Below, in pieces: positions 45,443 through 54,305 of a DNA stretch of 64,000 nt (its first letter is position 1; every line of letters begins with the position of its first letter). The notes under the pieces are model-generated. The model did not search any database, was not told where the DNA came from, and worked only from the letters and a program-made list of their open reading frames with translations. A program made the position numbers and the translations under genes. The DNA is from Streptomyces sp. NBC_00683 (GTDB taxonomy: Bacteria > Actinomycetota > Actinomycetes > Streptomycetales > Streptomycetaceae), in the NCBI RefSeq assembly GCF_036226745.1, contig NZ_CP109013.1, positions 868,001 to 932,000 on the forward strand, in the 5' to 3' direction.

Positions 45443-46687
45443 GTGAAGCCCGAGCTGGACTACAAGTCGTTGTTCGCGGCGACGCCGAGCCCCTATCTGG
45501 TGCTGGCGCCGGATCTGGTGATCGTCGAGGTCAACGAGGCGTATCTGCGGGCGACCGGCCGTACCGGGGAGGACTTGGTCGGCCAGTACGTGTTCGATGC
45601 GTTCCCGGACAACCCGGCCGACCCGGATGCGGACGGTGTGCGCAATCTGAAGGCCTCGTGGGGGCGTGTGATGGCCACGGGGGAGGCAGATGTGGTGGCG
45701 GCGCAGAGATATGACATCCCCGTGGTCGCGCGGCCGGGGGTGTTCGAGGAGCGCTGGTGGTCGACGGTCAACACTCCCGTTCTGGACCGGGACGGGCATG
45801 TTGCGTGGATCATCCACCGAGTGGAGGACGTGACCACCTTCATGCACGCCCGTCGTGCCCTCAACCGGAAGGCGGGTGAACCGCTGACCGAGCGCGAGGA
45901 GGGGATGGAGGCCGAGCTGTATCTCCGGGCCCGCGAGCTCCAACGTCTGAACGAGGATCTGCGGGCAGCGCATGCGCGGGAGCGGAAGGTCGCCATCACG
46001 TTGCAGGAGGCAATGCTGCAATCCCCTGATCTGGCCCATCACGAGAATGTGGCGGTGCGGTACCTGCCTGCGATCGGCTCCCTGAACGTGTGCGGCGACT
46101 GGTACGACACCGTTGACCTGGCCGACGGGCATTTCTCCGTTGCCGTCGGCGACGTCGTAGGGCACGGCCTGGAGGCCGCCACTGTGATGGGGATGCTCCG
46201 CAGCGCGCTGTCCGCGGCAAGCCGGGCGGCGACCGGGCCTGCCCAGGCTCTGGAGGTGCTGGGCATGTATGCCCGCTCCGTGGAGGGCGCACTGGCGGCC
46301 ACCGCGGTCACGGTGCTCGTCGACCCCCGGTCGAAACTGCTGGTCTACTCCAGCGCCGGCCACCCTCCGCCGGTGCTGGCGCACAGCGACGGCACGTGCG
46401 AGCTGCTGGAGAATGCCACCGATCCACCCCTGGGCGCGCGACCCGAACATGTGCCGCGCCCGCAGGCCAGCACCGCCTATCGCCGTGGCGACATCCTGGT
46501 CCTGTACTCCGACGGGCTGATCGAACGCCGGGGGGAGGACATTGACACCAGCCTGGATCGCCTCAAGGAAGCGCTGGGCGGGATGACCGACCTTGCTCCT
46601 GACGAGCTGGCGGACGCCTTGCTCCAGCGGCTCAACGTGGCAGGGGGCGGCGACGACGACATCTCCGTAGTCATCGTCCGCCTCTGA
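45443..46687 (+). CDS. PAS-SpoIIE protein phosphatase (PP2C type)
   Basis: 414 residues. N-terminal PAS fold (FAATPSPYLVLAPDLVIVEV, DRDGHVAWIIHRVEDVT), a coiled-coil linker (EEGMEAELYLRARELQRLNE), then a SpoIIE/RsbU PP2C domain. Metal motifs are GDWYDTV, VGDVVGHGLEAATVMGMLRS, SAGHPPPVL, LYSDGLIERR and GDDDISVVIV. It would dephosphorylate an anti-anti-sigma factor and so activate a stress sigma factor; the partner is not nearby. GTG start at 45443. Confidence 0.93.
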   Translation: MKPELDYKSLFAATPSPYLVLAPDLVIVEVNEAYLRATGRTGEDLVGQYVFDAFPDNPADPDADGVRNLKASWGRVMATGEADVVAAQRYDIPVVARPGVFEERWWSTVNTPVLDRDGHVAWIIHRVEDVTTFMHARRALNRKAGEPLTEREEGMEAELYLRARELQRLNEDLRAAHARERKVAITLQEAMLQSPDLAHHENVAVRYLPAIGSLNVCGDWYDTVDLADGHFSVAVGDVVGHGLEAATVMGMLRSALSAASRAATGPAQALEVLGMYARSVEGALAATAVTVLVDPRSKLLVYSSAGHPPPVLAHSDGTCELLENATDPPLGARPEHVPRPQASTAYRRGDILVLYSDGLIERRGEDIDTSLDRLKEALGGMTDLAPDELADALLQRLNVAGGGDDDISVVIVRL

Positions 46688-46949
46688 ACGCAGCGTCCGC
46701 GAACCTTCTCGCCCTGGGCGCCGCCGAACTGGAGGTGCATGTCGTAATCCAGGTCACCGAAGTGTCTGAGCAGCTTGGCAGGCGAGTTGACCGATGGCTC
46801 GGCCGCGCGGTACCAGCAGCCGGTGCCGCCGGGCGAAGGGCGAGCGAGGTCGATGACGGCCCCGTCACAGGATCGCCACCCCTACGCCCGGCGTACGGCC
46901 GGGCCGCTCGCTGTTGTGCCGGGCGAGGTCGGACAGCGCTTCGAAATGG

Positions 46950-48176
46950 TCAACGCTGAACATGAGTTGCATCTGTTCTTCTCGCCGACTCGCGACGAGC
47001 TGAAGAGGGCGGCCGGGGCGACGGGCAGCGGCGGGACAGCAGGCATCCAGTCAGCGCGGCGGCGAATCCGGCCAGCCCGGCCGCCGCGAAGCCACCCGCC
47101 GGCACGGAGACGTCGACTGCCACGCCGACCATCGGGGATCCGAGCGCGAAACCTGCACTCTGCACCGAGGATTGCAGACCTGCCGCCTCACCCCGCACGC
47201 TTGCCGGCGCCAGTCGGATCACCGCGTCGGCCACCGCGGAAAGGGTCGGTGCGGCGAGAAGCCCGGTGCCGACAACGGCCACGCACAACCAGGGCCAGTC
47301 GTGGGCAAGCCCTGCGGGAATCGTCACGAGCCCGAGCAAGCCGAGCAGCAACCACGTGGGCAGCGACCGGGACAGCGCCCCGTAGATCAGCCCGCCGGCG
47401 ACAGAGGCCACGCCGAGCACGGCCACGACCAGGGCGGCCCAGGACACCTGGCCTGCTTCCTCGAGCGTGGCGACGATGGCGAGATCCACGCCGCTGAGCA
47501 GCGTCGCAGTGCCGAACGCCATCGTCAGTACGGCAACCATGCCGCCGTTCAGCCACTCCCGTCGCGGGGGCCGTCCGGCAGCGCCGGCATCCGCCTCGTC
47601 CTCGGTACGCAGCGGCGGGTTGAGCCAGGCGATCGCGGTACCGCCGGCCGCGATCGCGGCGCCGAGCGCCCACACCACCAGACCGGGGGACATCTTCGCG
47701 GCGCACAGGATCACTGCCGACGGGCCCACCATGTACGACAGTTCGCCCTGCACCGACTCCAGCGCGAACGCGGCCCGGCGCTGTTCCGCCGTCGTCATCG
47801 CGGCGATCGCCTGCCTGGTCACCGGCTGGGCCGGCACCATCAGCAGGCCCGCCGCAAAGGCGGAGCCCAGCAGGATCCCGTACGGCAGGACCGGCACGCT
47901 CAGCCAGAACACGACCTGCACCACGACAGTTGTGAACAGCACCGTACGCAGGCCCCGCCGGTCGATGATGCGGCCGAGCAGCGGACCGCCCAGCGCCAGC
48001 CCGGTGGTCAGCGTCGCCGCGACACCGCCGGCTGCCACGTAGCTCATGTTCAGGCCCAGCACGACATACATCGTCAGTGCCATCACGTCAGCCGTGATCG
48101 CGGTACGGGCGAGAAAGGAAACACCCAGCAGCGACGCCATCCCTGGCACGGCGAGTATCTGTCGGTATCCCGTCAC
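46950..48176 (-). CDS. MFS transporter
   Basis: 408 residues with 12 predicted helices: LGGPLLGRIIDRRGLRTVLF is the loop 2-3 motif A, and QPVTRQAIAAMTTAEQRRAA lies in the central part of the N-terminal half. The sequence type resembles drug/metabolite efflux proteins. The start is GTG 48176 with a poor ribosome site. Divergent from a LysR regulator that probably controls it. Confidence 0.85.
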   Translation of the reverse strand: MTGYRQILAVPGMASLLGVSFLARTAITADVMALTMYVVLGLNMSYVAAGGVAATLTTGLALGGPLLGRIIDRRGLRTVLFTTVVVQVVFWLSVPVLPYGILLGSAFAAGLLMVPAQPVTRQAIAAMTTAEQRRAAFALESVQGELSYMVGPSAVILCAAKMSPGLVVWALGAAIAAGGTAIAWLNPPLRTEDEADAGAAGRPPRREWLNGGMVAVLTMAFGTATLLSGVDLAIVATLEEAGQVSWAALVVAVLGVASVAGGLIYGALSRSLPTWLLLGLLGLVTIPAGLAHDWPWLCVAVVGTGLLAAPTLSAVADAVIRLAPASVRGEAAGLQSSVQSAGFALGSPMVGVAVDVSVPAGGFAAAGLAGFAAALTGCLLSRRCPSPRPPSSARRESARRTDATHVQR

Positions 48177-48216
48177 TCACAGGACGCTAGATGCTCCGTC
48201 AGGGCATAGGTAGTGG

Positions 48217-48243
48217 TTCATTTGCTGCGACTGACATAATGAA
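48217..48243. promoter_or_regulatory. LysR-type site overlapping the regulator's promoter
   Basis: Inverted repeat TTCATT-N15-AATGAA in the 72-bp gap. The right arm overlaps a CATAAT -10-like hexamer (48235-48240) only 9 bp before the lysR ATG, so the regulator mRNA may be leaderless and self-repressed. Confidence 0.55.
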
Positions 48244-48248
48244 TCGTT

Positions 48249-49091
48249 ATGGCCAGGGATCTTGAAACCGCATTGCTGCGGTCCTTCGTCACCATCGTGC
48301 GGGCGGGCAGCATCAGCCGGGCCGCGACCACGCTCGGACAAACCCAGCCCGCGCTCAGCCAGCAGGTGCGCAAGCTCGAGAGGGCCATCGGCCGTCCGCT
48401 GCTTCACCGATCACCCTCCGGTGTCTCACCGACCCGGGCGGGCGAGGAGCTCCTGCCGTACGCCGAACGCATTCTCTCGCTCTCCGCACAGGCACTCACC
48501 GAGACCGGTCGCAGTCTCACCGGCCGCTGCGGCGTCGGGCTGCTCGAAGACCTTGCCGCGTCCCGGCTTCCGCAGGTCCTCGCCGACCTCGCCCGGCTGC
48601 ACCCCGGCGCAACCCTGGAGGTGCTCAGCATGTCCAACGCCGCGATACGGGAGGCCTACGACACGGGCCGCGTCCAACTCGTCCTCAATGAGGTGCCTGC
48701 CATTCCCGGACCGCCGCGCTGGACCGTACGCCGCCCGCTGGTCTGGGCAGTCGGCCAGGGTGTGGACGTGACCGCGGACCCGCTGCCGGTGGTGCTGTTC
48801 TCGAACACGTGCTCCTGGCGTACGTCGGTGCTGGAAACCCTGGAACGCGCCGATCGGCCCTGGCGGGTGGCCTTCGAAAGCAACAGCCTGGTCAGCGTGC
48901 TCGCCGCCGTACGGGCCGGGCTCGGCGTCGCGGCGCTCATGCCCACGAACCTTGAACCGGCCATGGCCTGCCACGACTCGGACGCCCTACCCACCCTGCC
49001 GGACGTCGAGCTCGGCCTCGCACGGCACCCACGATCCGAAGGTGATCCGCTGATCGATGCCGTCGAAGCCGCGCTACGACGCATGATCTGA
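48249..49091 (+). CDS. LysR-family transcriptional regulator
   Basis: 280 residues. HTH at residues 1-60: LLRSFVTIVRAGSISRAATT, LGQTQPALSQQVRKLERAIG, then GVSPTRAGEELLPYAERIL. A shortened two-lobed effector domain follows. No ribosome site precedes the ATG, and a -10-like box sits just upstream, consistent with leaderless expression. Presumably controls the divergent MFS pump. Confidence 0.92.
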   Translation: MARDLETALLRSFVTIVRAGSISRAATTLGQTQPALSQQVRKLERAIGRPLLHRSPSGVSPTRAGEELLPYAERILSLSAQALTETGRSLTGRCGVGLLEDLAASRLPQVLADLARLHPGATLEVLSMSNAAIREAYDTGRVQLVLNEVPAIPGPPRWTVRRPLVWAVGQGVDVTADPLPVVLFSNTCSWRTSVLETLERADRPWRVAFESNSLVSVLAAVRAGLGVAALMPTNLEPAMACHDSDALPTLPDVELGLARHPRSEGDPLIDAVEAALRRMI

Positions 49092-49208
49092 GTTGGCGGT
49101 CGGGCCGACGTCCAGGAGCTGGGCCGTGGCCCGTTCACGGTGGGGGACGACGAGTACGGTGTTGGCGGTTGATGAACCCCTCGACCACAGGGTGGCTAGG
49201 CTCCGGTC

Positions 49209-49625
49209 ATGACTGATCAGTGGTACGTCCTCATCGAGGAGGACACCCGGGTGACTCGGCGGGCTGACGGCATCGACCTGAAACTGCACCGCTGGTCATT
49301 GGTGGCCCGGCACCCCATCAGCGGCACGGAGTTGCAGGCGCTCGCCGCGGCCGAGGATGCGGCCCTGCACTACATGCCGGATGTCCTGGCCCGCCATGCC
49401 CGACCGGGTGACACCCCGGCCCGTAGCGCGTTCCTCACCACGGACGGCGCCTGGCTGGTCCAGCTCAGGCAATACCACCGCGAGTGCCACATACGCGTGA
49501 CCGCTGCCCGGCTCATGCACACACAGGAGGAGAAGCAGGCCCCGCCGAAAACCCTCAAGGAAAGGGTCCGACACGCCCTGGACGGCCCCGAGCCCTCAGA
49601 GAAGCCATGGGCGCCCAAAGGCTAG
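49209..49625 (+). CDS. Conserved hypothetical protein
   Basis: 138 residues. MTDQWYVLIEEDTRVTRRAD, HRWSLVARHPISGTELQALA and RSAFLTTDGAWLVQLRQYHR give a compact alpha/beta domain, followed by a basic, probably disordered tail (EEKQAPPKTLKERVRHALDG). No family recognised. The 247 bp after it holds no gene. Confidence 0.65.
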   Translation: MTDQWYVLIEEDTRVTRRADGIDLKLHRWSLVARHPISGTELQALAAAEDAALHYMPDVLARHARPGDTPARSAFLTTDGAWLVQLRQYHRECHIRVTAARLMHTQEEKQAPPKTLKERVRHALDGPEPSEKPWAPKG

Positions 49626-49872
49626 TGCCGGAGCAGGCTCCCACAGATCGAGCAGGCGCCGCAGATCGCCCTCGTCGTGTTCCAGGGGTGCCACCCGTGG
49701 TTGAGTAGTGGTGCCGGCGTTGTGGAGACGCTGCTCCACGGACGGTCTCCGTCGAAGCCGTGCAGCAGCTTGAGTCGGTGGTGCATCCTTCGTCGACCGA
49801 TTCCGGGCTGGTATTCGCATCCGGCCGCTGCCAGTTGCTTCGACTGCCAGGACCGGACGACGCACGTCAAGT

Positions 49873-51483
49873 TCAGCTTTGTGCGTCCGCGGTGGGCGCA
49901 CAGTCGTGGGCCCCGGGAAGGGTGAAGACGAAGCGCGTCCCGGGGGTGTGAGCGGTGTCGAGCGTGATGGTGCCGCCGTGGTATTCGACGATCTTCCTGC
50001 AGAGGGCCAGGCCGATTCCGTTGCCCGGATATGTGTCACGGGTGTGGAGGCGCTGGAAGATCAGGAAGATCCTCTCGGCGTACTCAGAACCGATGCCGAT
50101 TCCGTTGTCGCTCACCGCGAATTCCCAGCGGCGTTCGACTCCCTCGGCGGAGTCCGCGCTGTCCGCGAGCCCGTGGGCGCTGATGTGGACCTTCGGCACA
50201 ACGCCCGGGGAACGGAATTTGATGGCGTTGGAGATGAGGTTCTGCAGGAGGACCTCGAGCTGGGTCGGGTCGCCGTGCACGGCGGGAAGAGGGTCGTGCG
50301 TGATGACGGCCCTGGTCTCCTCGATCACCAGGCCCAGGGAATTGGTGATGCGGCGCAGCAGGGTCTCGAGGCTGACATCGGAGTCCTGGGCGTGCAGGCG
50401 TCCGACTCGGGAGAAGGTGAGGAGGTCGTTGATGAGGGTCTGCATGCGGTTGGCGCCGTCGACGGCGAAGGCGATGTACTGCTTGGCCCGGTCGTCGAGC
50501 TGTTCCGCGTAGCGGCGTTCCAGCAACTGGCAGAAACTGGCGACCTTGCGCAGCGGTTCCTGCAAATCGTGGGAGGCGACGTAGGCGAACTGTTCGAGTT
50601 CTTCGTTGGAGCGGCGCAGTTCCGTCGCTTGTTCGTCGAGTTCGGTGCGGGCGCGGTCGCTGAAGTCGAGCTCACCGGCCAGGCGCCGGCGCATTCCGTC
50701 CACGTCGGTCGCCAGAGCGCGCAGATCGGCGGGTCCGGAGGGAACGATGGAATGGTCGAACCGGCCGTCCGCGATCTTCCGTACGTCGGTGCGCAGCCGG
50801 TCCAGCGGAATCTGGACGCCTCGGCGCAGCCCCGCGAAGGCGAGTGCGAAAAGGGTGAGAACCATGCCTGCGATGGCGGTGAAGACCGTGTTGCGCAGGG
50901 TGCGTACCTCTTGCAGATCTTCGCGGGCCTGATCTCTCTCGGCCTCGATCTGGGTCTCCTGGTCGTGCAGGGCGGTGCGAAGTGAGTCGAATGCCGCCTT
51001 GCCTGACTCGGCGCGTTGGTGGGCGGCGGCCACGGGATCAGCCGCTTCGCTGACTGGGCGGGCAGTCGTGGTCTGCCACCGGTCGGCGCGCTCGAGTACC
51101 AGGGCGAGTCCGGCTGCGGCCCGCTTGTTGCCTGCCACCAAGGGCGACAGTTCCGCTGCTGCGGCGGTCTGCTGTGCGATGCCGTCCTGGTACGGCTTGA
51201 GGAATTCGCGCTCGCCCGTGATGCCGTATCCACGGATGCCCGATTCCTGATTGACCAGGGCGCTCTCCATACGGATCGAGGCGATCAGGGCCGGCGACCA
51301 GCGCTCGGTGAGCTGCTTGTTGACGTCTGTGGCGTGGGCGAGGACCCACACTCCGCATCCGGCCAGGGCGAGGAGCGTCACCAGCGCCGCCGCGGAGCAG
51401 ACACCCAGCCAGCCGCGGGTGGTCCAGCCCGCTCCGGCCGACGGTGGCACCGTGGCCTGCTGCTGTTCTGCGTCGATCCGCAC
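49873..51483 (-). CDS. Sensor histidine kinase (CHASE3-HAMP-HisKA-HATPase)
   Basis: 536 residues. TM1 at 24-47, an extracellular CHASE3-like four-helix sensor (about 50-195; ALVNQESGIRGYGITGEREF), TM2 at 199-219, HAMP at 220-272, and a coiled coil into the phospho-acceptor helix YVASHDLQEPLRKVASFCQL (His305), the phytochrome-like HisKA type. The HATPase has N box LLQNLISNAIKFRS, DNGIGIG and YPGNGIGLALCRKIVE. GTG 51483 is set by GGAGGAGGG. Divergent from a receiver-domain protein; a 14-bp palindrome lies between. This kinase type normally pairs with single-domain receivers, as here. Confidence 0.93.
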   Translation of the reverse strand: MRIDAEQQQATVPPSAGAGWTTRGWLGVCSAAALVTLLALAGCGVWVLAHATDVNKQLTERWSPALIASIRMESALVNQESGIRGYGITGEREFLKPYQDGIAQQTAAAAELSPLVAGNKRAAAGLALVLERADRWQTTTARPVSEAADPVAAAHQRAESGKAAFDSLRTALHDQETQIEAERDQAREDLQEVRTLRNTVFTAIAGMVLTLFALAFAGLRRGVQIPLDRLRTDVRKIADGRFDHSIVPSGPADLRALATDVDGMRRRLAGELDFSDRARTELDEQATELRRSNEELEQFAYVASHDLQEPLRKVASFCQLLERRYAEQLDDRAKQYIAFAVDGANRMQTLINDLLTFSRVGRLHAQDSDVSLETLLRRITNSLGLVIEETRAVITHDPLPAVHGDPTQLEVLLQNLISNAIKFRSPGVVPKVHISAHGLADSADSAEGVERRWEFAVSDNGIGIGSEYAERIFLIFQRLHTRDTYPGNGIGLALCRKIVEYHGGTITLDTAHTPGTRFVFTLPGAHDCAPTADAQS

Positions 51484-51535
51484 GTCGGGTCCCTCCTCCT
51501 GGTCCCCGGCGGCACACCGGGGCGGCGTCACCTTA

Positions 51536-51565
51536 CCCCCGGGACAACCCTGGTTGTCCCGGGGG
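51536..51565. promoter_or_regulatory. Perfect 14-bp-arm inverted repeat in the kinase/receiver divergent promoter
   Basis: Arms CCCCCGGGACAACC and its complement with a 2-base centre, in the 105-bp gap, 24 bp from the receiver-gene start. Too near-perfect and too central to be a simple terminator; probably an operator shared by both genes. Confidence 0.65.
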
Positions 51566-51588
51566 TCACCGCCGTCTACGGTGCTCCC

Positions 51589-52407
51589 ATGACAGTGGAG
51601 ACGCAGATGACTCCTGAGCAGGAGGAACTGGCCGAACGGGCGCGGCAGGTCGTCGCCGAAGCCGCTCGGCAGCTCATCCTGCGCACGCCGGTGGCGGATC
51701 AGGACGAGCTGGGCCCGGACGGGTTCCGGAGTGACGCGCTGGCATCGCTGCGGGCCCTGGCCTTCCTCGGCCGGGCCATCGAGGAGTGCGCGGCACTGGC
51801 CGCTCAAGCCGCCGCACAGGAGGGCGCCAATTACCCGCAGCTGGGCAGAGCCTGGGGCGTCAGTCGCCAGGGCGCCCGCAAGCGCTGGCCCGGACTCGTC
51901 ATCACCGCCCGCCCCGCATCACGCCCCCTCCCCCACCACCAGACCCGGAGCCCCCTCATGAACGGCCTCGTCCCCCGCACCTACACCGTCCTGCTCGTCG
52001 AGGACGACATGGCCGACGCCATGCTCATCGAGGAGGCCCTGACCGAGCAGGGCATGGCGCGCGGGATTCAGAGGGCCGACGACGGCGTGGCGGCGTTGGA
52101 GTACCTCCGCGACCCGCGTTCCGACCGGCCCGACCTGATCGTGCTCGATCTGAACATGCCCCGCATGAACGGCCGCGAACTGCTGAACGTCCTCAAGAAC
52201 GACCCGGATCTGTCGAGTATCCCCTGCGTCGTGCTGACCACTTCCGCCGCTCCTGACGACATCGACGACGCCTACCGCCAGCATGCCAACGCGTACGTCA
52301 CCAAGCCCGTCAATCTCGACGACTTCATCGAGACCGTCCAGAGCATCGATTCCTTCTTTTTCGACACCGCCGTGACTCCGCGCCACCCCGTTGCCGGTGC
52401 CAGTTGA
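51589..52407 (+). CDS. HTH-like domain fused to a single receiver domain (response regulator)
   Basis: 272 residues in one open frame. Residues 1-120: ELAERARQVVAEAARQLILR, then YPQLGRAWGVSRQGARKRWP, which looks like a helix-turn-helix. Residues 124-265: a receiver of the Rcp1/phytochrome-associated kind, with acidic pair E138/D139, phospho-Asp187 in IVLDLNMPRMNG, LTTS at 217 and Lys239 in YVTKPVN. An internal ATG at 51958 could start the receiver alone, which is how such receivers often stand. So this is either a fusion or two products from one frame. Divergent partner of the kinase gene. Confidence 0.8.
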   Translation: MTVETQMTPEQEELAERARQVVAEAARQLILRTPVADQDELGPDGFRSDALASLRALAFLGRAIEECAALAAQAAAQEGANYPQLGRAWGVSRQGARKRWPGLVITARPASRPLPHHQTRSPLMNGLVPRTYTVLLVEDDMADAMLIEEALTEQGMARGIQRADDGVAALEYLRDPRSDRPDLIVLDLNMPRMNGRELLNVLKNDPDLSSIPCVVLTTSAAPDDIDDAYRQHANAYVTKPVNLDDFIETVQSIDSFFFDTAVTPRHPVAGAS

Positions 52408-52472
52408 GATAGGTGCATCCGGAATCCCTGGCCGACCCAGCCCGTCGGCCGGCGTGCAGCGCCGGTACGGGC

Positions 52473-52520
52473 GGGCCTGGCGCTGCGCTGTGCTGTGGCT
52501 GCGCAGCGCCAGGCCCTTTT
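52473..52520 (+). terminator. Strong rho-independent terminator
   Basis: Perfect 16-bp stem GGGCCTGGCGCTGCGC with its complement, 12-base loop, followed by TTTT. Ends the receiver transcript. Confidence 0.9.
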
Positions 52521-52626
52521 GCTTTGCCCAGGTCGGTTACGAAGTGGACTGGTTGTTGTGTGCTTCCGGTGCCCGTGCTGAGACGTGGGATGTGGGCGGG
52601 TGAGGCTGGGATTGCGGAGGCAGGTT

Positions 52627-53553
52627 TCAGATGATCCTGGTGACAGTTCCCGAGAAGGCCTCTTCGCCGTCCTGGATGCCGGTTATTTGAGTTTTGACCA
52701 GTCCGTCCGAGTCGGGGAGCAGAGGGGCGGTCTCGATCCAGCACGGCCGGGCAAACTCGACGTACCGCTTGAAGTCGAAACTCATCCCGGTGACCAGCGC
52801 GTCGTCTGCGTTGGTGGTGAGCAGGTCTGCCTGATGAGCGGCTTCCAGGAGGACCATGCCGGGCACGTGATCATGCGGGTGGTCGAACAGCACTTGGTGG
52901 CTGGTGTCCGTGCGCAGCTGCCATATGCGGTCCTCGGACGTAGGTGCGAGTACGACGTCCGAGGGTCGGTCGCGGTTGACGAGATAGGCGGGAATGGGTG
53001 CTTCCGGGCGCCTGGCTCGTGCGAATGCGGCTCTGGCGTCGGCATGCTCGCCGCGGAGCCGGTTGTAGAGGGCTGGAGGGAAGGCTGTGTAGCTGATCTC
53101 TGCGGTACCCAGGTGTCTGCCGTCGCGGACGGCATCCACTTTTGCCAGCAGCCGCACTGGCCCCCGTGGCCGCCGGAGGCCGCGAACTTGATGGGAGATC
53201 GTCATCACGACGTCGGAATGAGCGGGGTGGGGCCGCAGGGCGTTGGGGGCGATGCGGCAGCTGTACGAGTCCCAGCCCATCCGGTAGTCCAGCGGGATGT
53301 TGTACGCCGTGTGGGCCAGGAGGCCCAGCGCCTGGCGTACGGTCTCCGTGAACAGCAGAGGGCTGAAGTAGGAAGATCGCTGCGTGTAAAACGCGTGACG
53401 GGTCGGCCAGTCGGCCGTCACCGTGTGGTTGTCAGTCGTGTTTTCGTGCCAGCCGGTCACCAGGACTTCGCGGGTGTCCGTCTTGCCGACCAGCCGTTCA
53501 GGTGCTGGTCGGGCAGGCTCGCAATTCGGTGCTGTGCAGGCCAAGTTCGTCAT
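52627..53553 (-). CDS. AfsA-family gamma-butyrolactone biosynthesis protein
   Basis: 308 residues with two AfsA hot-dog repeats. First: YFSPLLFTETVRQALGLLAH (Glu70, Arg73). Second: RDRPSDVVLAP and FDHPHDHVPGMVLLEAAHQA (Glu237, His240). AfsA/ScbA proteins condense a beta-ketoacyl-ACP with dihydroxyacetone phosphate, the first committed step of A-factor-type autoregulators. ScbA has Arg at the position of His240 (from memory), so activity may be altered. ATG at 53553 with AAGGAGTGAG. Divergent from the ScbR-like receptor, the standard layout of such systems. Confidence 0.93.
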   Translation of the reverse strand: MTNLACTAPNCEPARPAPERLVGKTDTREVLVTGWHENTTDNHTVTADWPTRHAFYTQRSSYFSPLLFTETVRQALGLLAHTAYNIPLDYRMGWDSYSCRIAPNALRPHPAHSDVVMTISHQVRGLRRPRGPVRLLAKVDAVRDGRHLGTAEISYTAFPPALYNRLRGEHADARAAFARARRPEAPIPAYLVNRDRPSDVVLAPTSEDRIWQLRTDTSHQVLFDHPHDHVPGMVLLEAAHQADLLTTNADDALVTGMSFDFKRYVEFARPCWIETAPLLPDSDGLVKTQITGIQDGEEAFSGTVTRII

Positions 53554-53629
53554 GGTGCCTCACTCCTTGCTGTGCCGTGCGGTTCGTGAGGGTGCACGGC
53601 GCGCTGTCCCCCGTTGAGGTGCATGGCAT

Positions 53630-53657
53630 AACATAGAGAAAGCTATTTTTCTTTGTC
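53630..53657. promoter_or_regulatory. ARE-like butyrolactone-receptor binding site
   Basis: AT-rich imperfect 12-bp inverted repeat (AACATAGAGAAA and TTTTTCTTTGTC, 9 of 12 symmetric) around GCTA, 22 bp before the receptor gene start. Position and A/T-rich arms match autoregulatory elements bound by ScbR/ArpA-type receptors. Confidence 0.55.
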
Positions 53658-53678
53658 CACTGATTTAAGGAACCTTCA

Positions 53679-54305
53679 ATGACGGCTCCGAAGCAGGAGC
53701 GTGCCGTACGCACGCGCGCGGCCATCTTGAACGCGGCCGCGGAGGCGTTCGCCGAGTCGGGCTTCTCCGGGGCGAGCGTGGCGGGTATCAGCCGACGAGC
53801 AGGGCTGACCCTGGGAGCCCTCTACTTCCACTTCCCCAGCAAGGAGGCGCTGGCCCGGGAGATCGTGAGCCAGCAAGTCGGCCGGGTCAAGCCGCCTCTC
53901 GAGTCGGAAGGGCTCCAACGCGCCATCGACGTGACCCTCACCTGGGCGGCCTGGGTCCTGGACGACCCCATGCTCCTCGCCGGAGCACGGTTGGTGCAGG
54001 ATCAGGAGGCGTTCGCGGGCGGCGGCGAGAACTCCCACCAGCAGTGGACCGAGGTGCTGGTCAAGGACCTGCAGACCGCGAAGGAGCGAGAGGAACTGCT
54101 GGCCGACGCCGTCGTGCTGAGCTGGGCTCGCGTCCTGGTCAACGCCTGCACCGGCGCGCAGATGCAGGCGCAACTGACGACCGGGCGCCGGGATCTTGCC
54201 GAGCGGGTGGCGGAGATCTGGCAGTGCCTGCTGCCCGCCCTGGCCCGGCCCGAAGTCATCGCCGGCCTTGACCTGAGTGAGTCACGGGGAAGGATGCCCA
54301 GGTGA
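53679..54305 (+). CDS. ScbR/ArpA-type gamma-butyrolactone receptor
   Basis: 208 residues. TetR HTH: RAAILNAAAEAFAESGFSGA, SVAGISRRAGLTLGALYFHF, PSKEALAREIV. The G-A-L-Y-F-H-F recognition helix and the Trp-containing ligand domain (LTWAAWVLDD; VVLSWARVLVNACTGAQMQ) are those of butyrolactone receptors or pseudo-receptors. Without ligand it would repress its own gene and afsA. AAGGAA before the ATG. The stop overlaps the next gene as GTGA. Confidence 0.92.
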   Translation: MTAPKQERAVRTRAAILNAAAEAFAESGFSGASVAGISRRAGLTLGALYFHFPSKEALAREIVSQQVGRVKPPLESEGLQRAIDVTLTWAAWVLDDPMLLAGARLVQDQEAFAGGGENSHQQWTEVLVKDLQTAKEREELLADAVVLSWARVLVNACTGAQMQAQLTTGRRDLAERVAEIWQCLLPALARPEVIAGLDLSESRGRMPR

